Below the pieces are notes generated by a model that was given only the letters and a program-made list of their open reading frames with translations, was not told the DNA's origin and ran no database searches. A stretch of DNA of 64,000 bases from an uncultured Acetatifactor sp. (GTDB lineage: Bacteria; Bacillota; Clostridia; Lachnospirales; Lachnospiraceae): the NCBI GenBank assembly GCA_934433135.1, contig CAKRZO010000017.1, positions 1-64,000 on the forward strand, read 5' to 3'. The translations under genes were made by a program, and so were the position numbers. Below, piece after piece: positions 8,435 through 17,319 of this stretch. Every line of letters begins with the position of its first letter. The stretch's first letter is position 1.

Positions 8435-10171
8435 ATGAAAAAAAGAAGAAACCTTATACTTGCCGCCATATTAACGGTGTCTTTTGTGATAGGAGGCTGT
8501 GGCTCCGAGAAGCCATCCGATACCTCCGAGCAGTCTTCTATTGAGAGGTCAGATTCTGAGGACAGTCAGAAAGAGGAATCGAAATACCCGGCCTATTTGA
8601 ATATGGATAGCGAATATCCAATTATAAAGGATGGAGAAGATGTTACACTGTCAGTAGCAACCGTTTATAATTCTTCTCAGGGTGGCAAGACGGAGGATAT
8701 ATGGTTCTGGAAGTGGTGCGAAGAAAAGATGAATATTAATTTGGAGGTGGAGCAAATAATGGATACGGCCATTTCCGAAAAGAAAACTTTGCTTCTGGCT
8801 TCCGGAGAATTGAAAGATATTATGTTTAACTTTGGCATCACTACCACTGACTTGGTAACTTATGGACAGACAGAACAGAGACTGTACAATGTGAAAGACC
8901 TGATAACACCGGAATTGATGCCGAATCTCTGTGCGCTTGCGGAAGAAATCCCCTCCTTTTTGCCTTCGCTCACCTGCCCGGATGGAGGGATTTACTCCTT
9001 TCCAAAGATAGGCCTAATCAATGATCCAGGATCGGTGAATCGCGCCTTTATTAACGAGGAATGGCTGAAAGAGGTTGGTATGTCTATGCCTGAGACGCTG
9101 GATGAGTTCTATGAGGTTCTGAAGGCCTTTAAGTCGCAAATTAAGGTTGACGGCAAAGATGTAATTCCCCTGGGTGGTAATCATGCAAATTATGATCCCA
9201 GCTTTATTGTTTTGAGGGCACTTGGCCTTATAACAAGTGAAGGTGTTACCCAACCTGCCCTCAGAAATGGAAAGGTTGAAATTCCCTGTGGAAGCGAGCT
9301 ATATAAAGAGTATCTGATTTTCATGAATAAACTGTATGAGGAAGGGTTGATAGACCCCAATTTCTATACTTCGGATAAAACACAGGCAGAGGCGCAGCTG
9401 GCGGAAAAGAGAGTGGGTGTCATGGCGTTGAGTGCACCTTATCTGGTTTTGCCAAACGCAGAGGATTTCCAAAAATATCCGGCACTTTCTCCCTTGACAA
9501 GCAGCTTTAACGACACAAAAATCTGTTCCTCCTCGAATCCTGTTATTATTGGTAGTATTGTTCTGTCTGCTGAGTGTGAGCATCCTGAGGCAGCCGCCCG
9601 CTTTATTGACTATCTTTATTCCCAAGAAGGAAGTGTTTATTGCTGGAATGGTGCTCCGGCCACGCGTGAGGAAGATACCCTAGGGATGTACCAGGGTTGG
9701 TCAATCGCTGAAGATGGCAGTGAATACTATCCCGATGTAGCCGCCGGCAAATATGAAAATGCATATGACATTATTGTCGGACAAATTTCGCCCTTCAATA
9801 CTACAATGGGTGATAGAAGTGACATTCTTAACGATAAAAGAGTATTAAGCGGCCTGGAGGCGCTGGATGAACCGGAATATTCTCCGGAAAATGGGGATGG
9901 ATTTTTCCGAATTACAGTAACAGAAAATGTATTACCGTATTTGACTGAGGGATTCCCGTCTGTTTTGTATTTCTCTGAGGAAGAGAATATCCGGCTGAAT
10001 GACCTCGGAACGGTGATTGGTGACTTTGTGAGTAAGGAGACGGCAAAGTTTATTACTGGTGCAAACTCTCTGGATAATATTGATAAGTATTACGACGAGT
10101 TAAATGCCCTTGGATTTCAGGAATATCTGGGGATATACGAAAAAGCATACGAAAATTATATCAATAATTAA
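8435..10171 (+). CDS. Extracellular solute-binding lipoprotein of the sugar ABC transporter
   Basis: 578 residues. The signal peptide MKKRRNLILAAILTVSFVIGGC ends in a lipobox (IGGC) that would be lipidated at Cys22, followed by a Ser/Glu-rich linker. The mature part is a large family 1-type substrate-binding fold of the LplA/LipO class that travels with LplB/YtcP permeases. It captures an oligosaccharide at the outer membrane face of the cell envelope and hands it to the channel. The sugar cannot be told from sequence. Confidence 0.9.
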   Translation: MKKRRNLILAAILTVSFVIGGCGSEKPSDTSEQSSIERSDSEDSQKEESKYPAYLNMDSEYPIIKDGEDVTLSVATVYNSSQGGKTEDIWFWKWCEEKMNINLEVEQIMDTAISEKKTLLLASGELKDIMFNFGITTTDLVTYGQTEQRLYNVKDLITPELMPNLCALAEEIPSFLPSLTCPDGGIYSFPKIGLINDPGSVNRAFINEEWLKEVGMSMPETLDEFYEVLKAFKSQIKVDGKDVIPLGGNHANYDPSFIVLRALGLITSEGVTQPALRNGKVEIPCGSELYKEYLIFMNKLYEEGLIDPNFYTSDKTQAEAQLAEKRVGVMALSAPYLVLPNAEDFQKYPALSPLTSSFNDTKICSSSNPVIIGSIVLSAECEHPEAAARFIDYLYSQEGSVYCWNGAPATREEDTLGMYQGWSIAEDGSEYYPDVAAGKYENAYDIIVGQISPFNTTMGDRSDILNDKRVLSGLEALDEPEYSPENGDGFFRITVTENVLPYLTEGFPSVLYFSEEENIRLNDLGTVIGDFVSKETAKFITGANSLDNIDKYYDELNALGFQEYLGIYEKAYENYINN

Positions 10172-10225
10172 TAAAGGCTAACGTATCATCGGGAGTGGCT
10201 TTCGCCACTCCCATTTATTCCCAAC

Positions 10226-10568
10226 GTGAATAAAACGGAAAAGGGAATTGACATTTGCAATGCAGCAGGTACTTTCTCTACAACAGTAGTGGAATGTGCC
10301 AATGGTCTGATGATCAACGTTTTGCGAAATATTCTACAGGGAAATGCCAAGGTACGAAGAGGAGGCTGGAGCAGATTCTTTGAAGGAAAAAACGGACATC
10401 GGCTGGAAGGCAAGACTGTCGGTCTTATTTATTGGGGTGGGAGATATCGCGCAGGCACTTGCAAAGATGTTAACCGGCTTTGACTGCAATGTGATCAGCC
10501 TGCATATTCCGTCGGCACCGGGCACCTTTTGTAGTAAGGAGTATGTAATAAAACATTGGAGGAGGTAA
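10226..10568 (+). pseudogene. Decayed D-2-hydroxyacid dehydrogenase fragment
   Basis: Two overlapping frames together read like the NAD-binding half of a phosphoglycerate/D-2-hydroxyacid dehydrogenase: STTVVECANGLMINVLRNI, then a LEGKTVGLI strand, then after a +1 shift near 10430-10440 VGDIAQALAKMLTGFDCNV, and finally ISLHIPSAPGT. In intact enzymes the VI strand and the SLHIP motif are separated by about 20 more residues, so an internal deletion is also likely. The N-terminal half and the catalytic His region are absent. It lies between the lipoprotein gene and the oxidoreductase gene. Confidence 0.65.
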
Positions 10569-10573
10569 ACAAT

Positions 10574-11773
10574 ATGTATGATGTTGTAATTTGCGGAGGT
10601 GGAAGCGCGGGTGTTGCGGCTGCCATCAGATCGGCACGGGACGGAAGCAAGGTGATGCTGATTGAGTCCGGTGGCTGTCTGGGAGGCATCTGGACTCAAA
10701 GCTGCGTGGGATACTTAATGGATCGCAAGGAAAAAAATGGTATATTGGAAGAGATTACCTGGAAATTAGGACTCCATGAAAATCAAAAGGATGATGTTTT
10801 GTTTGATGTTGAAAAAATGAAATATATCTTGGAAGATATGTGTATTGACGCAGGAGTGGAACTTCTTTATCACGCCAGAGTATGTGGTGCAACGGTACGA
10901 AATGGTTTGTTGACAGAAGTAATTATAGCGTCAAAAAATGGGATACAGCATATCTCTTCCTCAATTTTTATCGACTGTACTGGTGATGGGGATTTAGCAT
11001 ATTTTGCCGGGTGCCAGTATCAGGAGGGGAACCAGGATGGTTTCCTACAGCCAATGAGTTTTGAATGCGTGATAACAGGTCTCAATTATGAAGAGGTAAA
11101 AAGCTTTGTTTTTAATAATCCTGAGTCAACAACTGAACAAGGAAAACGGAACTTTCTTGCGGAATTAAAAGAAGTGGGAGTTGTTCCAAGTTATGTAAAG
11201 CCCACGTTGGGGTATGTTCGTAAAGGAATGTTTATATTGGCTGTTAATCATGAGCATAATGTCCATGGTACCAATGCATCGGAGACAACGCAAGCCACAT
11301 TGCATGCCAGAAAAGAAGTAAATGATTTAGTGGAAGCTTTGAGAAAAAAGGGAGGCGTTTGGAAGGATATACTTTTAGTACAATCGCCTGCTTGCATCGG
11401 AGTGCGGGAAGGGCGACGTATTAAAGGACTATATACGGTTTCCATAGAAGATCTGAAGGAGGGCGCACATTATTTTGATAGTGTTTGCCGGGTAACTGGT
11501 AAGATTGATATACACAATGCTGAAGGATATGCGGACGGTAACTTCCAAACAAAGCCCTATGACATTCCGTTGCGGGCACTGATTTCGGCCGATTATCCGA
11601 ATTTAATGATGGCTGGGAGATGCATCAGCGGTGATTTTTATGCTCATGCAAGTTATCGTCTAAGTGGAAATACTGTTCGCATGGGGGAATCAGCAGGTGC
11701 AGCGGCAGCATACACAATAAAACGAAATGTTCTGCCCCACATGGTAGATGCTGGTTTTTTTAAGAGTATATAA
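10574..11773 (+). CDS. FAD-dependent oxidoreductase (FAD_oxidored family)
   Basis: 399 residues from ATG 10574, which has AGGAGGT 7 nt upstream. The N-terminal GGGSAGVAAAIRSARDG is the FAD Rossmann loop, followed by the GGCLGGIWT segment typical of the FAD_oxidored family (Pfam PF12831), a GDGDLAYFAGC middle motif, and a C-terminal FAD-contact segment (LMMAGRCISGDFYAHASYR, NTVRMGESAGAAAA). Such proteins are frequent in clostridial glycan clusters, and some oxidise sugars or glycosides. Substrate unknown; linkage to a sugar transporter suggests action on the imported compound. Confidence 0.85.
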   Translation: MYDVVICGGGSAGVAAAIRSARDGSKVMLIESGGCLGGIWTQSCVGYLMDRKEKNGILEEITWKLGLHENQKDDVLFDVEKMKYILEDMCIDAGVELLYHARVCGATVRNGLLTEVIIASKNGIQHISSSIFIDCTGDGDLAYFAGCQYQEGNQDGFLQPMSFECVITGLNYEEVKSFVFNNPESTTEQGKRNFLAELKEVGVVPSYVKPTLGYVRKGMFILAVNHEHNVHGTNASETTQATLHARKEVNDLVEALRKKGGVWKDILLVQSPACIGVREGRRIKGLYTVSIEDLKEGAHYFDSVCRVTGKIDIHNAEGYADGNFQTKPYDIPLRALISADYPNLMMAGRCISGDFYAHASYRLSGNTVRMGESAGAAAAYTIKRNVLPHMVDAGFFKSI

Positions 11774-11784
11774 AGTTAAAATGT

Positions 11785-11894
11785 GAAAATTTTTTGAGTT
11801 TTTATTGGCGGCCATTATGACTGCCGATTTGCTTACTCAAAGGGGCGTTCTTCGCCATTGTGGTAGGCTTGGTATGTAAGGTAAGTGCCTCAAA
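11785..11894 (+). repeat. ~105-bp repeat, copy B (inverted relative to 3494-3599)
   Basis: Second copy of the sequence described at 3494-3599, here on the plus strand just 3' of the oxidoreductase gene and 5' of the IS110-type remnant. The copy differs by scattered substitutions and a 4-nt duplication (GTAAGGTAAG). No coding potential is shared between the copies. Confidence 0.6.
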
Positions 11895-11972
11895 AGATGG
11901 TGTAATCTATCGGATGCAGTTGACTGGAGAACCTTACCGGGCATCCTGATCTTTCTAATAATCCGTTCTGAT

Positions 11973-11996
11973 AGAGCACCCTTTTGAGGATGCTCT
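11973..11996 (+). terminator. Small hairpin before the IS110 remnant
   Basis: AGAGCA (11973-11978) pairs with TGCTCT (11991-11996), followed by GTTTGTC. It could terminate the oxidoreductase transcript, but the stem is short and the U tract weak. Confidence 0.35.
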
Positions 11997-12011
11997 GTTT
12001 GTCATGCAGTT

Positions 12012-12909
12012 TTCAACGGAAGTTTTATTCCCGAAAAAAGAATTCGGGAATTCCGCGATCTAAATCGTTACCGTAAGAGTGTCATCCGCGATATTACATC
12101 ACAGAAGAACAGGATTGAGAAATTTTTACAAAGTTCCGGCTTCCGTCTATCATCCTTTATTTCTGATATTTTTGGCGCTTCGGGTAGAAACATCATTCTG
12201 CATTTAATTGAACATGGGCAGATTGATAAAACTGCTTTAGATTCTTGTCCCAAAACCAAGACCAGAAACCGTATTGATGAAATTCTCATGTCCGTGAACG
12301 GAACACTGTCAGAACACCAAAAGGCATTTTTAAGGATTCTCATGACTCATCACGATTCTTTAAAGAAACATCTTGCTGAAATTGAAACGAGTCTCGAGGA
12401 AGATATGGCTCCATTTGCCCTGCAGGTTGAGCAGTTGAATAGCATCTATGGAATAAGCACAACTGCTTCCTGTGCAATTATTGCTGAAATCGGTATTGAT
12501 ATGAAGCCGTTTAAAACTGCGGAACACATCTGCTCATGGGCCGGTCTGTGCCCAGGTAATAACGAAAGTGCTGGAAAACGAAAAAGCACCTCTGTCACAA
12601 AAGGCAATCCTTACATAAAAAGTATGCTCTGCGAAATTGCCTGGGTGATTGCAGGGAAACGCAACACTTATCTTTCGGCATGGTACTGGAGAATCAAACA
12701 GAAAAAAGGAGCCAAAAAAGCGAGCCAAAAAAGCGATTGTCGCACTTGCCCGAAAACTTCTTGTCATCATCTACACAATGTTAAAACAAGGAACTCTATT
12801 TGACGAATCCTGTTTTGAAACAAGACGTAAGCACTGTGAACAAAAACAGCTTTCTCGTTATATACGGGAATTGGAAAAGCATGGTTATCATGTGGAAGCT
12901 CAAAGCTAG
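12012..12909 (+). pseudogene. IS110-family transposase remnant with a 13-bp duplication frameshift
   Basis: The frame is open from about 12012 and encodes the middle and C-terminal part of an IS110/IS1111-type transposase: GSFIPEKRIREFRDLNRYRKS, then the conserved transposase-20 region (LNSIYGISTTASCAIIAEIG, SWAGLCPGNNESAGKR, GNPYIKSMLCE). The N-terminal RuvC-like DEDD domain is missing. At 12709-12734 the 13-mer GAGCCAAAAAAGC occurs twice in tandem and shifts the frame. Removing one copy restores AKKAIVALARKLLVIIYTML through to the stop at 12909. The element is therefore dead twice over. Confidence 0.85.
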
Positions 12910-13041
12910 CCTTTCTTAAATACGATCAATATCTCACTACAGGCAGTCAATACTGTGGCTGCTTTATAGTGATGCTTTCATAATTGTTGAAAACATTTGT
13001 TGTCAAGGTTCCGTTTTTTGCTACGAGTTTTATTTTCGTAG

Positions 13042-13530
13042 CAACGAAGCGAAGACGAAGTTGAACAGAATATAAAAGATACTTTTGAAGTGTTGTATCG
13101 ATTCCGAAACCAAAAAACGATAAGCGGTTCCCATATTGAAGTGTTGCACACCATAGAAAAGTTATATGAAAAGGCGGAGCAATATTATGATGATAAGCCT
13201 TTTCTGGAGAAGGAGGATGTAACCGTGGGATTCTACGTTATACAGTACGAAGACGGGAGTATTGAGCAAGTGCCTGTACGATATGCATTAGAGATCGGTA
13301 TAAAGGGGGTATCTTTGGAACGACGAGAATCAGAACGTGCCTGGAAGTATGCTGTAGATAAACATCTGATAACCACTGCTATGGTATGCGATATTGAAAA
13401 AAGGCCGGATGGTATTTGGTATAAGACCGTATTTCCGACGAAAGGAAATGTAGTTTCCTGCAATTACGTTCCGAAAGACGGCCTTAAAGAATATGTAAGC
13501 GTTGCAGACATTACTATTGTAAACAGATAA
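13042..13530 (+). pseudogene. C-terminal fragment of a probable glycoside hydrolase
   Basis: An open frame enters from a stop at 13039 without a proper start. The segment VGFYVIQYEDGSIEQVPVRYALEIG is the kind of beta-sandwich strand pair found in the C-terminal domains of several clostridial glycosidases (often GYYVIHYEDG...IPIRYG). The catalytic part is absent, cut off where the IS110 remnant ends. The family cannot be assigned. Two hairpins follow the stop. Confidence 0.4.
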
Positions 13531-13561
13531 AAGCAGTATTTACGTTTATCTCAATTTTATT

Positions 13562-13625
13562 ACTTCCTCTGCTTTTCCTTCCGGTATGCATTCGGCAGCA
13601 TGCCGGAAGAAAAGTAGAGGAAGGT
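13562..13625. repeat. Long imperfect hairpin in a convergent intergenic region
   Basis: Arms 13562-13589 and 13598-13625 pair over about 27 bp with a few mismatches around an 8-nt loop (TTCGGCA-type). It lies 3' of the glycosidase fragment and may be a terminator or a mobile palindromic element. Confidence 0.5.
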
Positions 13626-13631
13626 TTCAAA

Positions 13632-13674
13632 TTAATTCACAGGTCAAATACAGTGTGTATTGCCTGTGAATTAA
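13632..13674. terminator. Bidirectional terminator between convergent genes
   Basis: TTAATTCACAGG (13632-13643) is a perfect partner of CCTGTGAATTAA (13663-13674). A T-rich stretch follows on the plus side. It sits between the glycosidase fragment and the convergent ATPase gene. Confidence 0.6.
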
Positions 13675-13682
13675 ATGGTATT

Positions 13683-14978
13683 TTATTTTTCAAGAATCTG
13701 CGGGTCAAGAAGAAAATCATAAATGTTTACAGTTAAGATACCGTAGTCATCGTAATAGGGTTGTACAATATCTTTTGTGATAACAATCTTTTTGAAAGAA
13801 TCATCAATCTTTCTGAACGGTCTGATTTCCTGAATACGCTTCGCTTCATCAGGCAGTGAGTATGCGGACTGGATATAGTATCTGGAAGAACCGAGATTGC
13901 ATACAAAATCAACTTCAAGTTGTTTACGGATAACCTTGCCTTCTTGATCTCGTTCTGCAATTGGTATTACACCTACGTCCACACGGTAACCGCGCATACG
14001 AAGTTCGTTATAAATTACATTCTCCATAGAATGGGTTTGCTCGAACTGACGGAAGTTAATTCTGGCATTGCGAAGCCCAAGATCGGAAAAGTAATATTTC
14101 TTAGGGGTTTCAATATATGATTTCCCTTTAATGTCGTATCTTTGCGCGGATTCAATTAGGAAAGAATCCTCAAAATAATCCAGATATTTTTTAATAGTAG
14201 CGGAAGTGATTCTGGATTTCTTTACCGTTTTGAACGTATTCTTCAATTTTTCCGGATTGGTCAGCGAACCAATGGCAGAAGAAAGGATATTCAACAGGTC
14301 TTCCAATTCGCTAATATTCTTCACACGATTCCGCTGGGTAATATCTCGAAGATAAATTTCATTAAATAAATTCTGCAATGCAACTGTCTTATCGTTTGCA
14401 CCCTCACGAAGAACAACCAGAGGAATGCCGCCATACAGCATGTATTCTGATAATCCCATGTACTTATCACCGTTATAAACGGTCATAAATTCAGCAAAAC
14501 TCAGGGGATACATAGGAACCTCATCGCCACGACCGGCGAACTCAGTAGCGATATCTTTGGATAGGAGCTTTGCATTACTACCGGTCACAAATACATCCAT
14601 ATTGTCTTTACGCAGATAACCATTCAGAACAGCTTCAAAGCAATCCAGCATCTGAATTTCATCAAACAACAGATAATACATTCCGTCACCGACAACCCTG
14701 GAGCGAATATAAGCCATGAATTTTTCCGGATCTACCCCCCGCTTTTCCTTTTCAATCTGAATCAGGTTTTCTCCAATGAGATAAAGATCATCCGCTGAAT
14801 CAAATGCAAAACGGATAATGTGGTCGGCATCAATGCCGCTTTCCAGTAAGTGATGATAAAACAAATTATTCAGTAAATAGGATTTGCCACAGCGGCGAAT
14901 ACCGGTAATTACCTTAATCAGCCCATTATTCTTTCTTTTTATCAGTTTATCCAAATAATAATCTCTGCGAATCTCCAT
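13683..14978 (-). CDS. AAA-type ATPase with DUF4143 C-terminal domain
   Basis: 431 residues. N-terminal P-loop GIRRCGKS (residues 26-33), Walker B YLLFDEIQ (about 103-110), sensor region VFVTGSNAK, and a C-terminal DUF4143 domain (TPKKYYFSDLGLRNARINF, then LEVDFVCN, a nuclease-fold-like segment). The family is common in Lachnospiraceae and archaea, often in many copies, and its role is unknown. ATG at 14978 follows AAGGAGG. Two identical palindromes upstream (15006, 15090) suggest regulation. A frameshifted remnant of the same family lies at 29927-30416. Confidence 0.88.
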   Translation of the reverse strand: MEIRRDYYLDKLIKRKNNGLIKVITGIRRCGKSYLLNNLFYHHLLESGIDADHIIRFAFDSADDLYLIGENLIQIEKEKRGVDPEKFMAYIRSRVVGDGMYYLLFDEIQMLDCFEAVLNGYLRKDNMDVFVTGSNAKLLSKDIATEFAGRGDEVPMYPLSFAEFMTVYNGDKYMGLSEYMLYGGIPLVVLREGANDKTVALQNLFNEIYLRDITQRNRVKNISELEDLLNILSSAIGSLTNPEKLKNTFKTVKKSRITSATIKKYLDYFEDSFLIESAQRYDIKGKSYIETPKKYYFSDLGLRNARINFRQFEQTHSMENVIYNELRMRGYRVDVGVIPIAERDQEGKVIRKQLEVDFVCNLGSSRYYIQSAYSLPDEAKRIQEIRPFRKIDDSFKKIVITKDIVQPYYDDYGILTVNIYDFLLDPQILEK

Positions 14979-15005
14979 TATCAGACCTCCTTACAAAAGA
15001 TTTTT

Positions 15006-15101
15006 GCAACATGTTGCGCTTTTCTATTTTATTATATCCGAATAGACCTTAAAAAACAATATCTCAGTTGCTTTTTGGAATAGATTTTTGCAACATGTTG
15101 C
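15006..15101. promoter_or_regulatory. Twin 12-bp palindromes upstream of the ATPase gene
   Basis: GCAACATGTTGC, a perfect palindrome, occurs at 15006-15017 and 15090-15101, each inside the longer shared context AGATTTTTGCAACATGTTGC followed by CTTTTCT. The start-to-start distance is 84 bp, about eight helical turns. Probably a repressor or autoregulatory operator pair. I see no gene and no clear promoter for the next gene in the remainder of 14979-15437. Confidence 0.55.
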
Positions 15102-15437
15102 ACTTTTCTTTTTTGTATTCATTTGAAATCCGCTTTTTTCATGTTTGACGGATTCCAAGTTCAAAAGCCATGATATTATTTGCTTTTGTTATTGCGATTA
15201 TTCCTGTGTTTTATCCCCACATGAAACGTGAAGCGTGCGGATGAAGCGTTCACAGAATTTTCAAATTTGGGTTAAGCTTCCTTTAAGGTTGTTCCTTTAT
15301 ACTGCAGATATCCCGAAAAGATTACGGCGCACACGCAGAGAAATCAGGAAAAAATGCTGAATGCGTAGTGTTATAAATGTTGTGACTGAGAATGGTCATG
15401 GTTTTTCGGAAAAAAGCAGAGAAGGAGGCAGAGCAGT

Positions 15438-16322
15438 ATGGAAACGCAGATGACTTTTAAGCGATATGAATTGAAATACATACTTTCCCGGAAACAGAAA
15501 AGGCGGCTCTTGGAGGAAATGGAAGCTTATATGAAGCTGGACGGATACGGAAGAAGCACAATTCGGAATCTGTATTATGATACGCCGCAGTTCAGGCTGG
15601 TCAGACGGTCGAACGAAAAGCCGGTTTATAAGGAAAAACTCAGAGTCCGCAGTTATCAAAGAGCCGGTGCGGAAGATAAGGTGTTTGTAGAACTAAAGAA
15701 AAAATATGAAGATGTGGTCTATAAACGGCGAATTGCCCTGCCACAAAAGACAGCACTGGACTGGCTTGCCGGAGGGAGGCCGCTTTTGGAAAAGTCGGGG
15801 GAGTACTCAGGGAAACACCGGATAACAGAGGGGGAACAGAGGCATTTACGGATAATCGATCCCTGGAAAGGCGGTACATCCGCAGGCTGCACTTGGACAG
15901 ACCGGCAGATCACAAAGGAAATCGAGTACTTCTGCCGGTTCTATCAGACGCTTTCTCCGGCGGTGTTCTTAGCCTATGAAAGAGAAGCTTACTATGCATT
16001 GGACGGTAGTGATTTCAGGGTCACCTTTGATGAAGCGATCTGTTACCGGCAAAAAGAGCTTACGCTGGACTCTGCCGTGTACGGAATGCCATTGCTTAAG
16101 CCGGATGAGACGCTTATGGAAATTAAGACGTCGAGAGCCATTCCTTTGTGGATGGTGAGGTTTTTAAGCAAAGAGAAGATTTATAAAACGAGTTTTTCCA
16201 AGTACGGAGAAGCTTATCGGAAGATATTGTCGGAAGCGAAGGCATCGCAAAAGATGCCCGATCCAAAACGAATCAGGGAGGTTATAAAGGATGATGAAAG
16301 TATTATTTCAAGGGCTGTTTGA
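15438..16322 (+). CDS. VTC-domain polyphosphate polymerase-like protein
   Basis: 294 residues with the VTC tunnel-fold landmarks: FKRYELKYIL at the N-terminus, YYDTPQF, KEKLRVRSY, VFVELKKKYEDVVYKRR (basic residues lining the tunnel), FLAYEREAY, and a C-terminal LMEIKTS acidic metal site. In yeast Vtc4 this domain makes polyphosphate from ATP; bacterial versions sit next to DUF4956 genes, as here. About 40 extra residues (roughly 115-155) lie mid-domain. No membrane segment, so it presumably works with the membrane DUF4956 partner, whose gene overlaps this one by 32 bp. Confidence 0.85.
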   Translation: METQMTFKRYELKYILSRKQKRRLLEEMEAYMKLDGYGRSTIRNLYYDTPQFRLVRRSNEKPVYKEKLRVRSYQRAGAEDKVFVELKKKYEDVVYKRRIALPQKTALDWLAGGRPLLEKSGEYSGKHRITEGEQRHLRIIDPWKGGTSAGCTWTDRQITKEIEYFCRFYQTLSPAVFLAYEREAYYALDGSDFRVTFDEAICYRQKELTLDSAVYGMPLLKPDETLMEIKTSRAIPLWMVRFLSKEKIYKTSFSKYGEAYRKILSEAKASQKMPDPKRIREVIKDDESIISRAV

Positions 16323-16986
16323 CAGCGAAAGTATAAGTGTGATTGCCGTATCGGATTTTTTACTGTGTATGATCTGTTCTTTGGTGCTGGGGCTGTTGAT
16401 TGCAGTGGTTCACAGCTACCGCAGCAAGTATACGCAGAGCTTTGTTGTGACGTTGGCACTTCTGCCTGCGGTGGTCTGTGTGATTATTATGATGGTAAAC
16501 GGCAATGTGGGAGCCGGTGTTGCAGTGGCAGGAGCCTTCAGCCTGGTGCGGTTCCGTTCGGTACCCGGCACAGCTAAGGAAATTGGCAGCCTGTTTCTGG
16601 CTATGGCAGCCGGGTTGATAACCGGAATGGGATATCTGGGATTCGCCGTTTTATTTACATTGATATTGTGTGCAGTCAGCCTGGCCTACAGTTACCTAAA
16701 TTTCGGCGCAGGGAAGAAACAGGCAGCCTGTAAAATATTGCATGTTACCATACCGGAAGATCTGGATTATACCGATGTTTTTACCGAGATTCTGAAAGCC
16801 TATACCAGTCAGGCACAGTTGACGCAGGTAAAGACCACGAATATGGGAAGCCTTTTCAAACTTACCTATCAGGTTCAGGTTAAGGATATAACGAAGGAAA
16901 AAGAATTCCTGGATGAGATAAGATGCCGCAACGGCAATCTGGAAGTTTCTTTGTCAAACCAGGAAGCCTGCGGATATGAACTTTGA
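16291..16986 (+). CDS. DUF4956 membrane protein
   Basis: 231 residues. Three or four membrane helices in the first ~140 residues with the family's GAFSLVRFRSVPGTAKEIGSLF motif, then a soluble C-terminal ferredoxin-like domain (LHVTIPEDLDYTDVF). DUF4956 proteins are nearly always beside VTC-domain genes. By inference the pair makes or moves polyphosphate at the membrane. Start ATG 16291 follows GGGAGG and overlaps the VTC gene. Confidence 0.85.
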   Translation: MMKVLFQGLFDSESISVIAVSDFLLCMICSLVLGLLIAVVHSYRSKYTQSFVVTLALLPAVVCVIIMMVNGNVGAGVAVAGAFSLVRFRSVPGTAKEIGSLFLAMAAGLITGMGYLGFAVLFTLILCAVSLAYSYLNFGAGKKQAACKILHVTIPEDLDYTDVFTEILKAYTSQAQLTQVKTTNMGSLFKLTYQVQVKDITKEKEFLDEIRCRNGNLEVSLSNQEACGYEL

Positions 16987-17319
16987 AGTGGAGCGAAACG
17001 AAAAAGCAAGGTTTTGCAAATGATATGAGTGAAACATTACACCTGCTTCTGAAAGATTAAATGCAAAAATGAGGTGGGAAATGTTTAGAAAAATAGAAAA
17101 AGAAGGAAAAAAATCATAACACTGCAAAAGCGGAAAACCAGTTCCTGTATGTATACTGTCGGGATTTCGCAGCTGTTTGTCGCATCTGCAAGATGCGATG
17201 CTCATATGAATGGCGCTTAAGTTCAGGAAAATTTTATGTAAGCATGAAATCTGTCCACATGAACGTTTGTCTGAGCTATTACCATAAAAAATAAAATACA
17301 GAAAGGAAGTGTACTTGTC
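16987..17319 (+). other. 333-bp spacer within the VTC cluster
   Basis: No real gene. A 12-codon frame (about 17081-17119, MFRKIEKEGKKS) has a ribosome-like site but is too short to support. CGCATCT/AGATGCG (17191-17207) forms a small hairpin. Confidence 0.35.

Noticed and set aside
12910..13041. Possible IS110 bridge-RNA region after the transposase
   Set aside because: No convincing stem-loop set with guide loops, the element is truncated at its 5' end, and the flanking ends cannot be defined.
16291..16322. VTC/DUF4956 overlap as a sequencing frameshift
   Set aside because: Both frames are intact with their own start and stop and good family matches; a 32-bp overlap is acceptable for a translationally coupled pair.
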